NCBI GenBank assembly: GCA_015499995.1
Contig: JADNRV010000150.1
Coordinates: 1-64,000 of the forward strand
DNA from: Flammula alnicola
Taxonomy: Eukaryota; Basidiomycota; Agaricomycetes; Agaricales; Strophariaceae
Length of the DNA: 64,000 bases
Direction of reading: 5' to 3'
The notes beneath the pieces are model-generated. The model was not told where the DNA came from, searched no databases, and worked only from the letters and a program-made list of their open reading frames with translations. Below, piece after piece: positions 48,623-59,732 of the stretch. The position numbers were made by a program, and so were the translations under genes. Numbering within the stretch: the first letter of the stretch is position 1; each line of letters begins with the position of its first letter.

Positions 48623-49665
48623 GGCCGTGCGGTTCAACGTTAAATATGAGAATATCCTGCCCTTCGGATCACGATATAAGAATATCCCCGCTCTCTGAAT
48701 CGCCCTTCAAGCTTCAATCGTGTTTCCGCCTTTCGTCCTCTAGGGCCCCAGATCAGTTGAGCCAATCGGTTCTTTGCCCAGGTACATGAACGACGAATAA
48801 ATGTATATACGACGAATAAATGTATATGCTCATCAGGCGTTACAGCTAAACTCATATCGATAGACGCACTGCTTCGAAAATACAGCGCTCAGGGACCATT
48901 GTCCGCTTACCATCAAAAATTGCTTGAAAAGGTTTGGGAAGCTTCGCCAACCAATCGCTAGGTCGTATTCTCTTCGGCCGGCCCCAAAACTAAACACAAA
49001 CGCTAAACACTGTATTTCGTAAGTGGCTCCTTCGATATGAGCTTACATAGCTGTAAGGATCATCAAGTTATCGACATATTATATATCCAATCATTTACCG
49101 ATATCTCGGACAGATGTCCCGAACCTTACCTCACCGACGTCTCTGTTCGTCTGCCTTTGGATGTCCAATCCCCATGTCTCTCACATGCGCGTTCTGAAGC
49201 GGTGCACGAGATGCACTCGTCGCATTGAAATCAAGAAAATATTTCTTTGCGGCGATACTAATTCTACTAGGTCCAGTGTGTCAACGTTTATATATATATA
49301 CCTTGCTGTGAAGTTCTAAGTGTCAGTCTAAATATCCTAGTAGGCCTCATGCACAGACTTGACCAGTGAAGCTACAGGCTCTTACCTGTGTTTCCTCCGC
49401 TCCACCAACATTATGCCATGCACCACTTCAGGCGGCTCTGGATTTTTTTGGAGCTTTGGTGACTAGTTCTGGTAAATTTCTTGAATTGTGTCCCTCAGTT
49501 GCGTAACACATTTTAGAAAGTCGACTCGTGCCGGACTCGAGTTCGCAATCAAGCATTTAGCGGACCGGGCAAGTTACTTACTCTGGTCAGGTGTCGGGCC
49601 CACACCGTGATAAGATGATGCCTTTACGCAACAACCGTAAATAAGGCTTACTCTTCCCTTCCATC
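48623..49665. other. Intergenic upstream of the ubiquilin gene
   Basis: No supported gene. A 19-bp unit ACGACGAATAAATGTATAT is repeated in tandem at about 48789-48827. The presumed DSK2 promoter lies at the right edge. Confidence 0.5.
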
Positions 49666-51415
49666 ATGTCCGACGAACAAGCCCCAGAAATCCAGATTAA
49701 CGTCAAAGGTATGTTTCGTATGAGCCTATATCCTCCGAAAACATTCTAACGGCCTGTCTGTTGCAGGTCCAAGCGAGCTGAAGCTCCAAATATCAATAAC
49801 GACAGATAAGACCGTGTTGGAGCTGAAGCAAGCGATCGCAGCGAAATCGGATGTAGAGGCCGAGAGGCAGAGGCTCATTTATTCAGGCGAGTTATCCTCT
49901 TTCGTACGTAGAGTATGGCGAGTTAACATGATTGGAACTTCAGGTCGCGTATTGAAGGTTTGTCTACTTTGTAGGCTCATGAACCCAGTGATTAATCTCA
50001 TCGTGTTCGACTCAGGATGACGATCTGCTATCGGTGTACAAGATCCAGTCGTCACATACGATCCATATGGTGAAAGGCGTGTCAAGATCAGCAGGTGGTG
50101 CATCATCGTCATCAGGAGCACCTGCTGCACCACAGCAGCTGCCGACGATGCAGACAGGGCAGAACGTGCACGATCCCCTGACGCAACTCAACGGCCACAT
50201 GGGATTCGGCGCAATGGCTGGTTTGAATCCATTCGGAGAGATGGGACTGAACCAGAATGATCCTAACATGGTGAGCATCGCTTTGACTTTTACTTCGGTT
50301 TCTTTGCAATTTGTTGTTACTTCTCTCTGCTGCATGTGCCACTGGCACGCCTCGAAGCCTGTTTCTCATTCCACATATTTTTATACCATGAAGGAAGTCA
50401 CGTTGATTCTGTTTAATCGTAGATGCAAACGATGTTGAATTCGCCACAATTCCTTGAACAAATGTCCACGATGATGTCCAACCCCGCGATCATCGACCAA
50501 GTAATTGCCATGAACCCACAATTAGCGGCCATGGGCCCGCAAGTCCGTCAAGCTTTCCAAGACGAACATTTCAGGCAAATGATGTACGTCCCCTCTCTTC
50601 ATATGATTTATTCTTTCCTATCTCCGCCAACGAGATACCCCACCGCGTTCTGTCTTATTCTCGAATATTCCATCACCTTCTATCTCTGGAATGCCAATCT
50701 AACTCAAAACTCTGGTTCACAGCTCCAACCCGGAATCGCTGCAGCAGATGCTGCGCATGGCGTCCGTGATGCAAGGTGCCGGACTAGGCCCCGGTGCGGG
50801 CATGGGATCGCCCTTCGGCGCTCCACCACCTGCTTTCCCAGCGCCGGGTAACCCCAACGCCCCTCCGTCATCAACCACATCGCCCTCATCACCGACGCCA
50901 GCTAGCACAACGGGTGCGGGCTCCCCTCCTCTCGCCGGCGTGCCCCCTGTGAACCCTTTCGGCTTCCTTGCAGGGCTGTCAGCAGCCGGTGCCGGTGCCA
51001 ATGCTGGTGTGACTCCTGGGTCGCCGGGCGCTAACGCGGGTACTGGTGCTGCTGCTCCCAATCCATTCGGATTCAACCCTGCGCTGATGCAACAGATGCT
51101 CGGAATGGGATCGCCGTATGGTCCTGGTGCTGGGGGCCTGGGCGGGTACGGTGGTGGTTTCGGTGCTGCGTCTCCCCCTCCGGCTGACACGAGGCCACCA
51201 GAGGAGAGGTTCCAGGTGCAACTTCAGGTATGTCTTTTTGTTTTGTTCCTGCTTTGCGTGTTTCAACTTTTCGGGTGCTAACGGTGAACACGACAAATTA
51301 GCAATTACAAGATATGGGGTTCACGAACGCGGCACAGAATATCAGGGCGCTGCTTGCGACGGGTGGTAATGTGCAGAGTGCTATCGATTATATCTTCAGC
51401 GGGGGAGGTCTATAA
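49666..51415 (+). CDS. DSK2: Ubiquilin / Dsk2-like UBL-UBA shuttle protein
   Basis: Carries ubiquitinated proteins to the proteasome. It starts MSDEQAPEIQINVK; the ubiquitin-like domain covers about residues 9-80 (LKLQISITTDKTVLELKQAI to IQSSHTIHMVKG). A serine/glutamine-rich linker follows, then the STI1-type region MLNSPQFLEQMSTMMSNP with NPAIIDQVIAMNPQLAAMG and SNPESLQQMLRMASVMQ. A Gly/Pro/Ala-rich stretch leads to the C-terminal UBA domain (QLQDMGFTNAAQNIRALLAT, ending DYIFSGGGL). Seven exons. The intron at 49887-49943 has a GC-AG donor (GCGAGT), required to join LIYSG to RVLKDDDLL. Domain order and length match the family. It is convergent with ETFB, 261 bp apart. Confidence 0.9.
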
Positions 51416-51676
51416 CGAGCCTTTGACGTGTACCATTCATTACTCTAGGAGCCAGACGGAGCTGGTGGATGTGTGTGGACAATGTAGTGCGATGGAGTTT
51501 TTCTTGTAAACTACTTAATGGGAAAGCAAATATTTTCTTGAGGATTCGGACTCTGTAAGGGAGGTTTTTAACGTTCGCCTTCGTCATGTTTATGGCTTAT
51601 AGGAATGTTAAAATCCGTTATGTAATTTTTAGCGCCTTGTGTGTATTGCCTACTCCAATTCTGCCGTCACCAGAGT

Positions 51677-52734
51677 TTAGACCGCCTCAATGCCTGCCTC
51701 CTTGAGTTTGGCAATAAGCTCATCGACATTCGCGACCTTTCCTCCACCAACGCGCTTTGGTGGTTCCGTGACTTTCAGGGTCTCCAGCTGGGGCGTGTAG
51801 TCGACACCGAGATCAGACGGTGACAACTTCTCGACGGGTTTCTTTTTGGCTTTCATGATATTGGGGAGGGAGGCGTAGCGAGGTTCGTTCAGTCTACGAC
51901 GAGGAACATGTCAGTGATATCCCGGAGTAAGTACGGCAAATTAACGCACCGTAGATCGGTCGTAAGGACCAAAGGCAGCCGACACCTAATCTCTTCAGCA
52001 CCGCCATCAATCTCGCGCACCACCAGCGCCTCGTTCTTCGCCACGTCCACCTCGACCTTGCTCGCGAACGTCGCCTGGCTCCATCCCAACAGGCCCGCAA
52101 GCATCTGGCCCGTCACGCCCAGGTCATCGTCGATGGCCTGCTTGCCCAGGATCACCAGGTCCACCTTCTCCTCGGGGGTCTTCGCGGCGGCGTTCTGGCG
52201 TTCGATAATTGCGCGGAGCGTCTTGGCGACGGCGAGGGGCTCAGGGGCGGCTGCGGCGTCGGGAACCTCGACGTGGATGGCGGAGTCTGCGCCCATGGCC
52301 AGCGCGGTGCGCAGGGTGTCGACGGACTTTGGAGGGCCAATCGTCACGGCTCGGATGGACTTGACAGAGTCCTTGAGTTTCTCTCGTAGGCGTACGGCCT
52401 CCTCGACGGCTGACGGTACGTATTAGAAGAACTTTCAAGGAGAGGGGTGCAACACAAACACACCGATTTCATCGAATGGGTTCTGAAGGTTGAGAATTCG
52501 ACATTATTTTTATTCTTCTCGAATTTATCACGATGCTCACCATGGAATGCTTGACATTGGTATCAATACCCGTCTGCTGGGGATTCACGCGAATTTTGAC
52601 AGCGTAATCCACTGCCCTTTCCGTGGGTCAGTCTCTTCGCTTCCTATCGTTTCTTTAAGCACAGAGGCTGTAAGCCGTACTCACCGTTTCACTGGGACCA
52701 AAATGTTAAGCAAACGGACTGCAGACGGCCGCAT
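51677..52734 (-). CDS. Electron transfer flavoprotein beta subunit
   Basis: Mitochondrial partner of ETF-alpha that accepts electrons from acyl-CoA dehydrogenases. The start [17 protein letters not shown] at 52734 opens the first strand. Next exons give [37 protein letters not shown] and [19 protein letters not shown]. The FAD/AMP-site region is [20 protein letters not shown], followed by [19 protein letters not shown]. The C-terminal arm reads [19 protein letters not shown] and the end is [10 protein letters not shown] before TAA at 51677-51679. Five or six exons join with GT-AG introns, and length matches the family (about 255 residues). No break is seen. The ortholog in yeast is CIR1; I leave the symbol empty because fungal naming varies. 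Confidence 0.9.
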
Positions 52735-53289
52735 CTTTGCTCCCTTGGACGGACGAGGTGGTAAGGAAGAGAAATATAACCCGTCGGGAGCCGGAACACC
52801 GGATCCCGCAAAGTTCGATTCTCACGGGACTGATTAGATAATTATTCGTGGGAAGTTGGACAACGAACACCTTCGCTTCACTTGACTCGGCTCGCATGCT
52901 TTTCTTTTCACTACAGGGCTCTCCCGCTATTGAAACTTGTCTGTGAAAAGCTCTGAAGCTTGGACAGTAACTAGTGACTCTTTATATATTTCGGCGAAGG
53001 AGGTGGCTCTGCTCGATGGCACCCGCCAAGCAGCCACAAAAGGTGTAATGGTGAAGCCGATTGCAGAGAGCAACTTTGCAATGCCAGAGTCTCTGGCAGG
53101 CTGTCGAACGACTTCCCCAAAATGCGGCTAGAGATACGCCCTATTTATTCACTTTGTCCAGCTGTACCTCGGCTCGAAGCCAGCAAGTCCATTCCAAAGT
53201 ATTCGAAAGCTTTCATATCTCCAATCTTTGCGGCTTTAAGCGAGAGTGACCCTGTCAAGCCTGCGTCGCTCGAATGAAGGCTCTATGAT
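52735..53289. other. Intergenic, no supported gene
   Basis: Sequence between the ETF-beta promoter and the hydrophobin remnant. Open frames are under 66 codons with no recognisable features. Confidence 0.45.
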
Positions 53290-54297
53290 GTGGGTTATTC
53301 CTCTGATTCCATACCACTTTACATTTATCTCATTCGTTATGAACAGAGGGAGATTGATGACCTATGGCCTCTTCGTCGTCAAATCTTCCAGCCGCGTCCT
53401 TGCGGAGACTTGGATTTCTTCTGCTGCGACTCTACCCACCCCGTGAGCCATTCCAAAGACATCCAGTCTCATCTTATTAATGCATGACATTAAGGCTTCA
53501 GATTTCTCAGCGTCCCAGCTACTCGGCTTGCTTAATCTCAGTGCTGACCCCACGAGCCTGGTCGGCGGGACCTGCCAAATAATCCCAGAGGGTACAGTAT
53601 GGGTTAATTGCAATGCGCAACCCAGGTGGTTAACAAAGTTACTTGTCGGACTAACTTATTCCTGCAACAAGTTAGCTTGTGCTAACTTTTGGCGGGCAAG
53701 TTGATTTGTCGCAAGTTACAAGTTAACTTGGCCCCGCGATTATGCCCGCAACAAGTTAACTTGGCACACCTCGCTTGCACAGTAAGTTGGCTTGGCCCAC
53801 CTGCAGCCGGCTACATGCTGCGCCCGCCCGACTGCTGCTCTTGCCGCCCTCTGTGTGCCTTTACTTAACAAGTACCTTGTATTAAGTTAGTAGCTACCAA
53901 TATATAGACCATAAATATACAAAATTACATCTCAAGCTAGGATTTTATGTCACGAAGCTGACCAGTTAGCTGGTGCATTCCGTAGAACTAACTTACAGGT
54001 TGAGCATCAGCACAATGGTACGCTTGACTTAAAAAAAGGCTAACCTGCATTTGTATCAGGTGCATTCTTGTATAATAATTACACTCTTCCACATCCACCA
54101 ATAGCATGAAAAATTAGATAGATCATATCTTAAAGGATTATTATCCCAGGAAAAAATGAAATTCATTGTGAAGTTATGACATGAATTAGCAGCCGTACCA
54201 AATGTCGCATACTTAAGTCGTGCGCACTTACGCGTGATCCATGGGCGCTTAACGGGCGCTTGCACGCGCACTCACACAGCATGCGACAACTTACGTC

Positions 54298-54913
54298 TAG
54301 TGTTTTGAAGTCCGGTCCAGTCCGGTCTTTTGGCCCCCAGGGACATGGACCGAGACCGAGACCGGTCCATATACATCCCAAGATGTCAAAAAACCGGACT
54401 GGACCGATTCAGACCGGTCTACATTGGTCTTTTGCAGTCTTGGACCGGTCTGAACCAGATTCCGGTCTGAACCAGTCTTAACCGGTCTAAGACCGGTTTT
54501 TCGATGCAAACCACCAGTAATTTGATATATATGTATCAGTAATATTTGTAGACATAATATATACCTTTAAATTGAGCCCTGGAACGTTAAATTTCGTTGA
54601 GAATTGACTGTTCTACACTAATATTCCGCATTTTCTACTCTTTTGGAAACTTTTTGACTGTTTTATTTATTTCTCAGCCAAAACTTTACCAATCTGGATG
54701 CCCTTGGGGCCGATTTGAAGGGATAAATCAGGGCTACAAAGTAGCCGGTTCAGACCGGTCTTAACCGCAAAGACCGGTCCATCCAGACCGGTCTTTTTGC
54801 GGTCCTTGATTCTCAAAAATCAAAAGACCGGACTGCTGGTCCGGTCTTTTTGCGGTCCAGTCTGGTCTGGTTGCGGTCTTTTTCCAGTCTTGGGACTGGA
54901 CCTTTAAGCACTA
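54298..54913. mobile_element. Non-autonomous hAT-type element with ACCGGTCT arrays, 616 bp
   Basis: The left end is TAGTGTTTTGAAGTCCGG and the right end, inward, TAGTGCTTAAAGGTCCAG. The exact 8-bp duplication CTTACGTC is at 54290-54297 and 54914-54921. Both subterminal regions are dense arrays of GACCGGTCT and relatives. The AT-rich core has no gene. Confidence 0.9.
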
Positions 54914-54939
54914 CTTACGTCTGCACTCACTCCACACTA

Positions 54940-55130
54940 ACCTGAGCCACTCACCCTCACTGACCCTCATTGACCCTCACTGACCTTCACTCACTCACAT
55001 GCACTTGCATGTACTTGCAAGCACTCATACACGCACTTGCACGCACTTGCATGCACTTGTACGCACTCGCGCTAACATGCACGCCCTCGGGCTAACTTGC
55101 ACGCACTTGCATGCACACATACTACTTGGT
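54940..55130. repeat. Short tandem repeats inside the AAGTTA element
   Basis: Degenerate units of CACTGACCCT and then ACGCACTTGC/ATGCACTTGC follow one another for about 190 bp. Similar CACTTGC units lie to the left of the nested element (54210-54280), so the nested insertion split this array. Confidence 0.7.
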
Positions 55131-55752
55131 TGTGATTTGCACGAGCTAACTTGGAGCCACCGCGTTGCATAAGTTACTAGAAGTTAGTCTAAGTGAGGGG
55201 CAAGTTGCAAGTTAGATTGTCGTCAGCATGGGAATAAGTTGAATATTCATCCCCTGCACCGGCATCTTGGCCACTGCAGGCCGCAAGTTAGCAAGTTGAC
55301 CCGGAAAAGTAACTTTATTGACAGTCCGCAACCCATCTGCTGCGCCAGAAGTTTCTATGTTGGTAATATATTCCTGTCATCCGATAGATAATCTTCTGAC
55401 ACGGAATTCTGATTCTGTTGGTTCTAGGGCGGATTGATTGGATTGCTACATCTACTCGGGTCCACTTTGAGAGGCCAGCTTTACCTAAATGCCAAACGAC
55501 AAATGCGCCTGACCCCGAGCTATCGACTGTTTCTGGAATGGCGAGCAATTGGTGGCCTTTCGTGTAAAATTAAGCATGAATTTAAATGTTGCTAAAATGT
55601 CAAGTAGGGAAATGAATCCAGCAAATTTCCACCTTCAAAAACAACCTGAACATATTTCTGTCGTAGCAACTGTCCTTTCCTTCAACGTACGTATGTGAGA
55701 ACAGAGGTACCCCTAACATCCTATTTAGACAATGAAATGCGAGAAATGTGGC

Positions 55753-56260
55753 TCAGTCAGCAGGGGAGCAAGAAAACGAGCTAACCTGGTCGTTGAAGTT
55801 GACGAGGTTGCCTTGTCCATCTGGCACCAACCCGGAGGCAAGGTTGAAAGTTCCCGCTAGGACAACAGAATCAGTCAAGGTAAGGCTTTCACATGCAAAG
55901 TTCCTGCCAGCACAGTAGCAGACAAATTGAGTGTCCTAATCTTTAATGTGATGTGTAGATAGATGAACTCACTGGAAGAAAGTGCATATAAAGCCATTGG
56001 GGGTTTGCACACCTGATACTGCGTGATTGAATTCGGTCCTGCCACCCGTGAAGTCCACACAAGTGTCTGCGACCACATGGATGCCGACACAGCCTACTGA
56101 GGGTACAACAGTCCCGGTGCAGACGGCAACGATGGGAAATATGTCCTATTAATTCGACACAAGACTGAGTTAGCATGTGTTTGCCGTGACAGGAGTCAGA
56201 TACCGACAGTGTCTCTGTGGTTGTGCTGGGCAGGTAATGCAGATACTACGGCAAGGACAT
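55753..56260 (-). CDS. Six-cysteine small secreted protein, copy 2 (5' end missing)
   Basis: Read leftward. The first exon (56208-56260) encodes VLAVVSALPAQHNHRDT, the end of a signal peptide. After an intron, FPIVAVCTGTVVPSVGC, VVADTCVDFTGG and GFICTFFP follow; the next exon reads NFACESLTLTDSVVLAGTF and ends NFNDQVSSFSCSPAD, stop at 55753-55755. Cysteine positions (six) and the NFNDQ-SSFSCS ending match the protein at 59733-60712, which defines a family I do not recognise. Upstream of 56260 the gene abuts the right tip of another element (read on this strand). Beyond that element (58093-58145) the minus strand reads TIVVIAIFILSALAFH in the same frame, which could be the displaced start of the signal peptide, though no ATG is seen there. 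It probably lacks a proper start and is likely non-functional. Confidence 0.65.
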
Positions 56261-58092
56261 CAGGGAAAAGGGAGAATGGAAATTGTAGGAAATAACTTGG
56301 AGATTACTCTCAATTGCCGGCAATAACCCTCAATAACCTCAATTACTCAATTACCCAGAATTACCGAAAATTGGAGAGGTTCCCAGTTTATGACAGGTAA
56401 TTGTGGGTAATTGGATCACAATTAGTTGGGGTTACTTCACAATTTACAGCATTTCCACTCAGTCTGATCATTTTCCATACTATTATTTATTGATATTCAC
56501 ATTCAAGGAGAGAAAATCAATGATATATTCAAACTACTACTGACAAATGTAGGTACAATCGGAGACAGACATATTCTGACCAACATCATCCTACATACAC
56601 CAATCTATCATACATATTATGCATGAAAATCTTGTCATAGTTATAAGCAGGGATTTTCGACCAAGACAAGCAATTACTTACCACTCCTCCGCACATGTCT
56701 TCCAAGATAGGCTTTATCCTTAGTTGCTAGTGTTCTAAGATTCAGAACTGTGTAAGCGCTAGAGAAGTCGAGTGAGATATTAAGCACTTACATTGACGCC
56801 ATGATGGGCTCACTATATTGCACCGAGGTACATAGTTGGGTACAGGTTGCGAGGGAGGCCCCGGCTGCTTGGTGTTGGCATTCCGGGGTTTGTGGCATTG
56901 GTGGCGGTCCTGGATGTTGATTTATTAGTGGGGTCATCAGTGCTGATGGGTTGGTGGTGGCCGCGGTTGCTCATGGATCCAACAAGGGACTAGGCGAGGT
57001 GACAGTCACCAGCCCTGTTATCTGCACAAAAACAGTTGTGCATGGGTTAGTGTCATTGCATAGAATGGGTTGGGTGCCTGCTTACCGGTTGTTGTCATAT
57101 CCTTGCTTGAATTCTGGCTGCTGAACGTAACGATGTTCACCGCCCTCGTTCGTGGCCTTTGCGCTTGCCTATGGGGTAGTGGACAATCTCGCAATGGAAC
57201 AAGGTATGGCGGGACTAGCGACAGCCTCCAGGCCACGCATCTGCACAGAAAGGGTGGATGGACAGTCAGTGGCATTGTACGGGGTAGTTTGCCACGTACC
57301 TGGGGACCCTCATCCTCTTCCTCATCCTCCGTGTGCCCTTTCTTGCTGGCGTTGCTAGGCATGTGGTTCGCTGGCAACTTGCAACGTACAATATTGACGA
57401 CGAACGGTCGTGCTTGTGTTTCTTGGGTCGTTGTTGTCTTCGTGGGGCTGTGGGTAAAGCAAGAGTGTGTACTTAGTCGTCAACATTGATGGTGGATTGG
57501 GTGAACAGACAGCATTCAGTGGCGGAGCGAGTGACTGGAAGATGGTGTTGATGGTAAGAGGACAAGTTCAAGTTGAACGTTGAACGTTTGAACGGAATTC
57601 AACCACAATCAACAATGTCACGTGCATCGGAGTTTGAACTGACTCGACACAATTCTCGAAATTTGTGTCAGCCACTGTGTGCGCACTGTGTCATGGTTGA
57701 TAGCGACATGAGCCTTCACTCAGTGCTGATGTCTCCTGTGAGTATGCAAAACTTCTCATTTTATTCTACATTTTGCTGCATACAGTTAGATGTATTGCAT
57801 CCAGATAAATTCACTATTCATATTGAATCCCAGCATGCATCCAAGAGCCTAGTTACTTAATTTGTACCTCTGTAAAACCTCTGGATGTGCTTTAGGGAAT
57901 ATCAAGTAATGGAAAGAAATTCAAGAGTAATTCCCTACCTGACAAAGTATTTGAAGGAAATCAAATCAAATTTCCTCGTTATTACTCAAGCATTACCTCG
58001 GTTTCCCTAAATTACTCACAATTACCCACGACTACTTTGGTTCCAGGAAATGGATGGAAATAAACTTGAATTTCCATTTCTCGTTTTCCCTG
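56261..58092. mobile_element. Possible hAT-type element with CAGGGAAAA ends, 1.8 kb
   Basis: The left end is CAGGGAAAAGGGAGAATGGAAA and the right end, inward, is CAGGGAAAACGAGAAATGGAAA; trimmed here to show the shared CAGGGAAAA start and ATGGAAATT block. Subterminal regions are rich in AATTACC and GGAAAT. No target duplication was found (left flank AAGGACAT, right flank ATGGAAAG), so one side may have been deleted. Open frames inside (for example 57070-57489) overlap on both strands and match nothing I know. Confidence 0.6.
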
Positions 58093-59732
58093 ATGGAAAG
58101 CGAGGGCGCTGAGGATGAATATGGCGATTACGACGATTGTGTCAGGTCTTCAGACGGTGCTATCCTTTCTGAGTGTGTAGGAGTATAGCAAGGACGCTGT
58201 GCACGTAAAATGTGTTTTTATACTTGAACCGCTGAGTACTTCCAGTTGTTGATTGACAACGGTCATTCAGGATTTAGATATCTATCATTAGTTGTTTTCG
58301 GATTAGAGAAAGCGCTGGGTAAATTCTGCTCAAACGACCTGGACAAACGAGAATCTGACTGACCAAGACAGACATATTGGATAGAACATGAGAATGTGAG
58401 GAGGATTAGCCACGGTGATCGCGCATCCAAACATTCCTGCCGATCCGGCATTTAAGCGCTCAGTTAGCCCGTGAAATACGCGTGAAGTGAGCGCAAATTT
58501 GTTCCGATCATAGATATCTTTGTGGGTCTACGGGAAAGTAAGGCAGAAACGTCATTCTATATGCAATTAACTTCTCACCAAGCACTGCATACATATGCGA
58601 TTTGTGCACTTTTTCCCTGCCGCTGTTGATGTCACGGAGTTAATAATAAGCATGGCCATGAACTCAGCTTAACAGCCGGATCGGCAAGAAAATCGTTGTG
58701 GGCGCCGGGCGGTACCATGCCGAAGTTATGCCGGCCCATCCTCTCGGAAACAACCGAAATGATTTAAGTACTCTAATGTGCGTCAATGGAATGGCTTTCG
58801 AATGATTCCCAAGAATAGTGTAGCTTCGCTAATGGCATGTGCATGTACATGGAATTATCGGATGATAACCTGTACCGGTATTCCTCTGGGGGATAGGCCG
58901 CAGTGCGAAATCTGTTGCGCCCTGAAAAACAGGACCTCGAAGCAAATAGATCATTCACTCGAGACAGGTCTTCGAAGAGAGAATATGGAAGACGGCTAAG
59001 GCTATTTAATTAGCTTCTGGCTATCAATAGCTACCTACTCTGGCAATGCTGCTTCCCCGAGATTTCATTTAGACAGGCAACAATGGAAGATTTCCTTAAA
59101 CTCCTGACATTGAATAACCCCTCCAGCCATTCGAAGAGAGAATATGGAAGACGGTTAAGCTAATGAATTAGCTTCTGGCTATCAGTAGCTACCGACTCCA
59201 GTCATGTTGCTGCCCCAAGACCAAACATGGAGATCATTGCACAGACTGGGAAACAAGTAAGCGTGCACCCCTAGGATATTCACGCATGATTCATCCATGC
59301 TCGGTGTGCGCCTCACCAACGCCTCACATTCTTCCCAGAGGGTGTAATTTCAGTGCATATTTTTAAATTCCAACCATTCATTGGCGACGGCGAAATTACT
59401 CAAAGGGGGGCATAGCCTTAGGCACAGGTCAATGTCAATGTCGATGGAATAGCACATAGTCGACGCGTGTGTTAACAGAACTCGTCCCGTTCTAATTCAA
59501 GGCAGTTCTCCCGACTTCGTCTCATAGACTAGATCAACAGTCGTGTCATCGAATTTAGACAGGTAACAATGGAAGGTAACCGAAAATTTCCTTAGACTCC
59601 GGACGTTGAATATCCCCTCTAGCCATTCGTGGAACTCATATTCTAACGTTGTCCCAAATAAAAGAAGCACAAACGTACCACAATGTCTCTCCAATCCTCT
59701 CTTAGGTTTCTCCTCATCTACAATTTAACATT
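58093..59732. other. Intergenic with a duplicated segment
   Basis: No supported gene. A block starting TTCGAAGAGAGAATATGGAA recurs at about 58972-59060 and 59133-59220. Another, with TTTAGACAGGYAACAATGGAAG, recurs at about 59070-59136 and 59548-59632. The second block ends about 100 bp before the secreted-protein start, so promoter sequence has been duplicated locally. Confidence 0.6.

Larger units (their letters stand above)
53625..55327. mobile_element. hAT-like element with AAGTTA arrays, 1.7 kb, holding a nested element
   Basis: Flanked by the 8-bp duplication GCAACCCA (53617-53624 and 55328-55335). The ends are imperfect inverted repeats sharing AAAGTTACTT close to each tip (left from GGTGGTTAACAAAG). 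AAGTTAACTTG-type motifs fill both subterminal regions. A second hAT element (54298-54913) is inserted within. No transposase is visible, so it is non-autonomous. The target is the hydrophobin-like gene. Confidence 0.75.
53290..55391 (+). pseudogene. Hydrophobin gene interrupted by a transposon
   Basis: Class I hydrophobins are small secreted proteins that coat fungal surfaces; they have eight cysteines spaced C-CC-C-C-CC-C. Here exon 1 ends PCGDLDFFCCDSTHP (C1, C2-C3). An intron (53443-53494, acceptor TTAAG) leads to ASDFSASQLLGLLNLSADPT, LVGGTCQIIPEG (C4) and WVNCNAQP (C5). The frame then meets the element 53625-55327; after it, ICCARSFYVGNIFLSSDR completes C6-C7 and stops with TAA at 55389-55391. 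The eighth cysteine (usually L-G-C near the end) is absent, and no clear signal peptide is seen upstream of C1. The gene may therefore have been decaying before the insertion, or lacks its first exon here. The start is uncertain. Confidence 0.65.

Noticed and set aside
57018..57489. Overlapping 119- and 139-codon frames on both strands inside the CAGGGAAAA element
   Set aside because: Composition is driven by Ser/Glu-rich low complexity and neither strand has recognisable transposase motifs.
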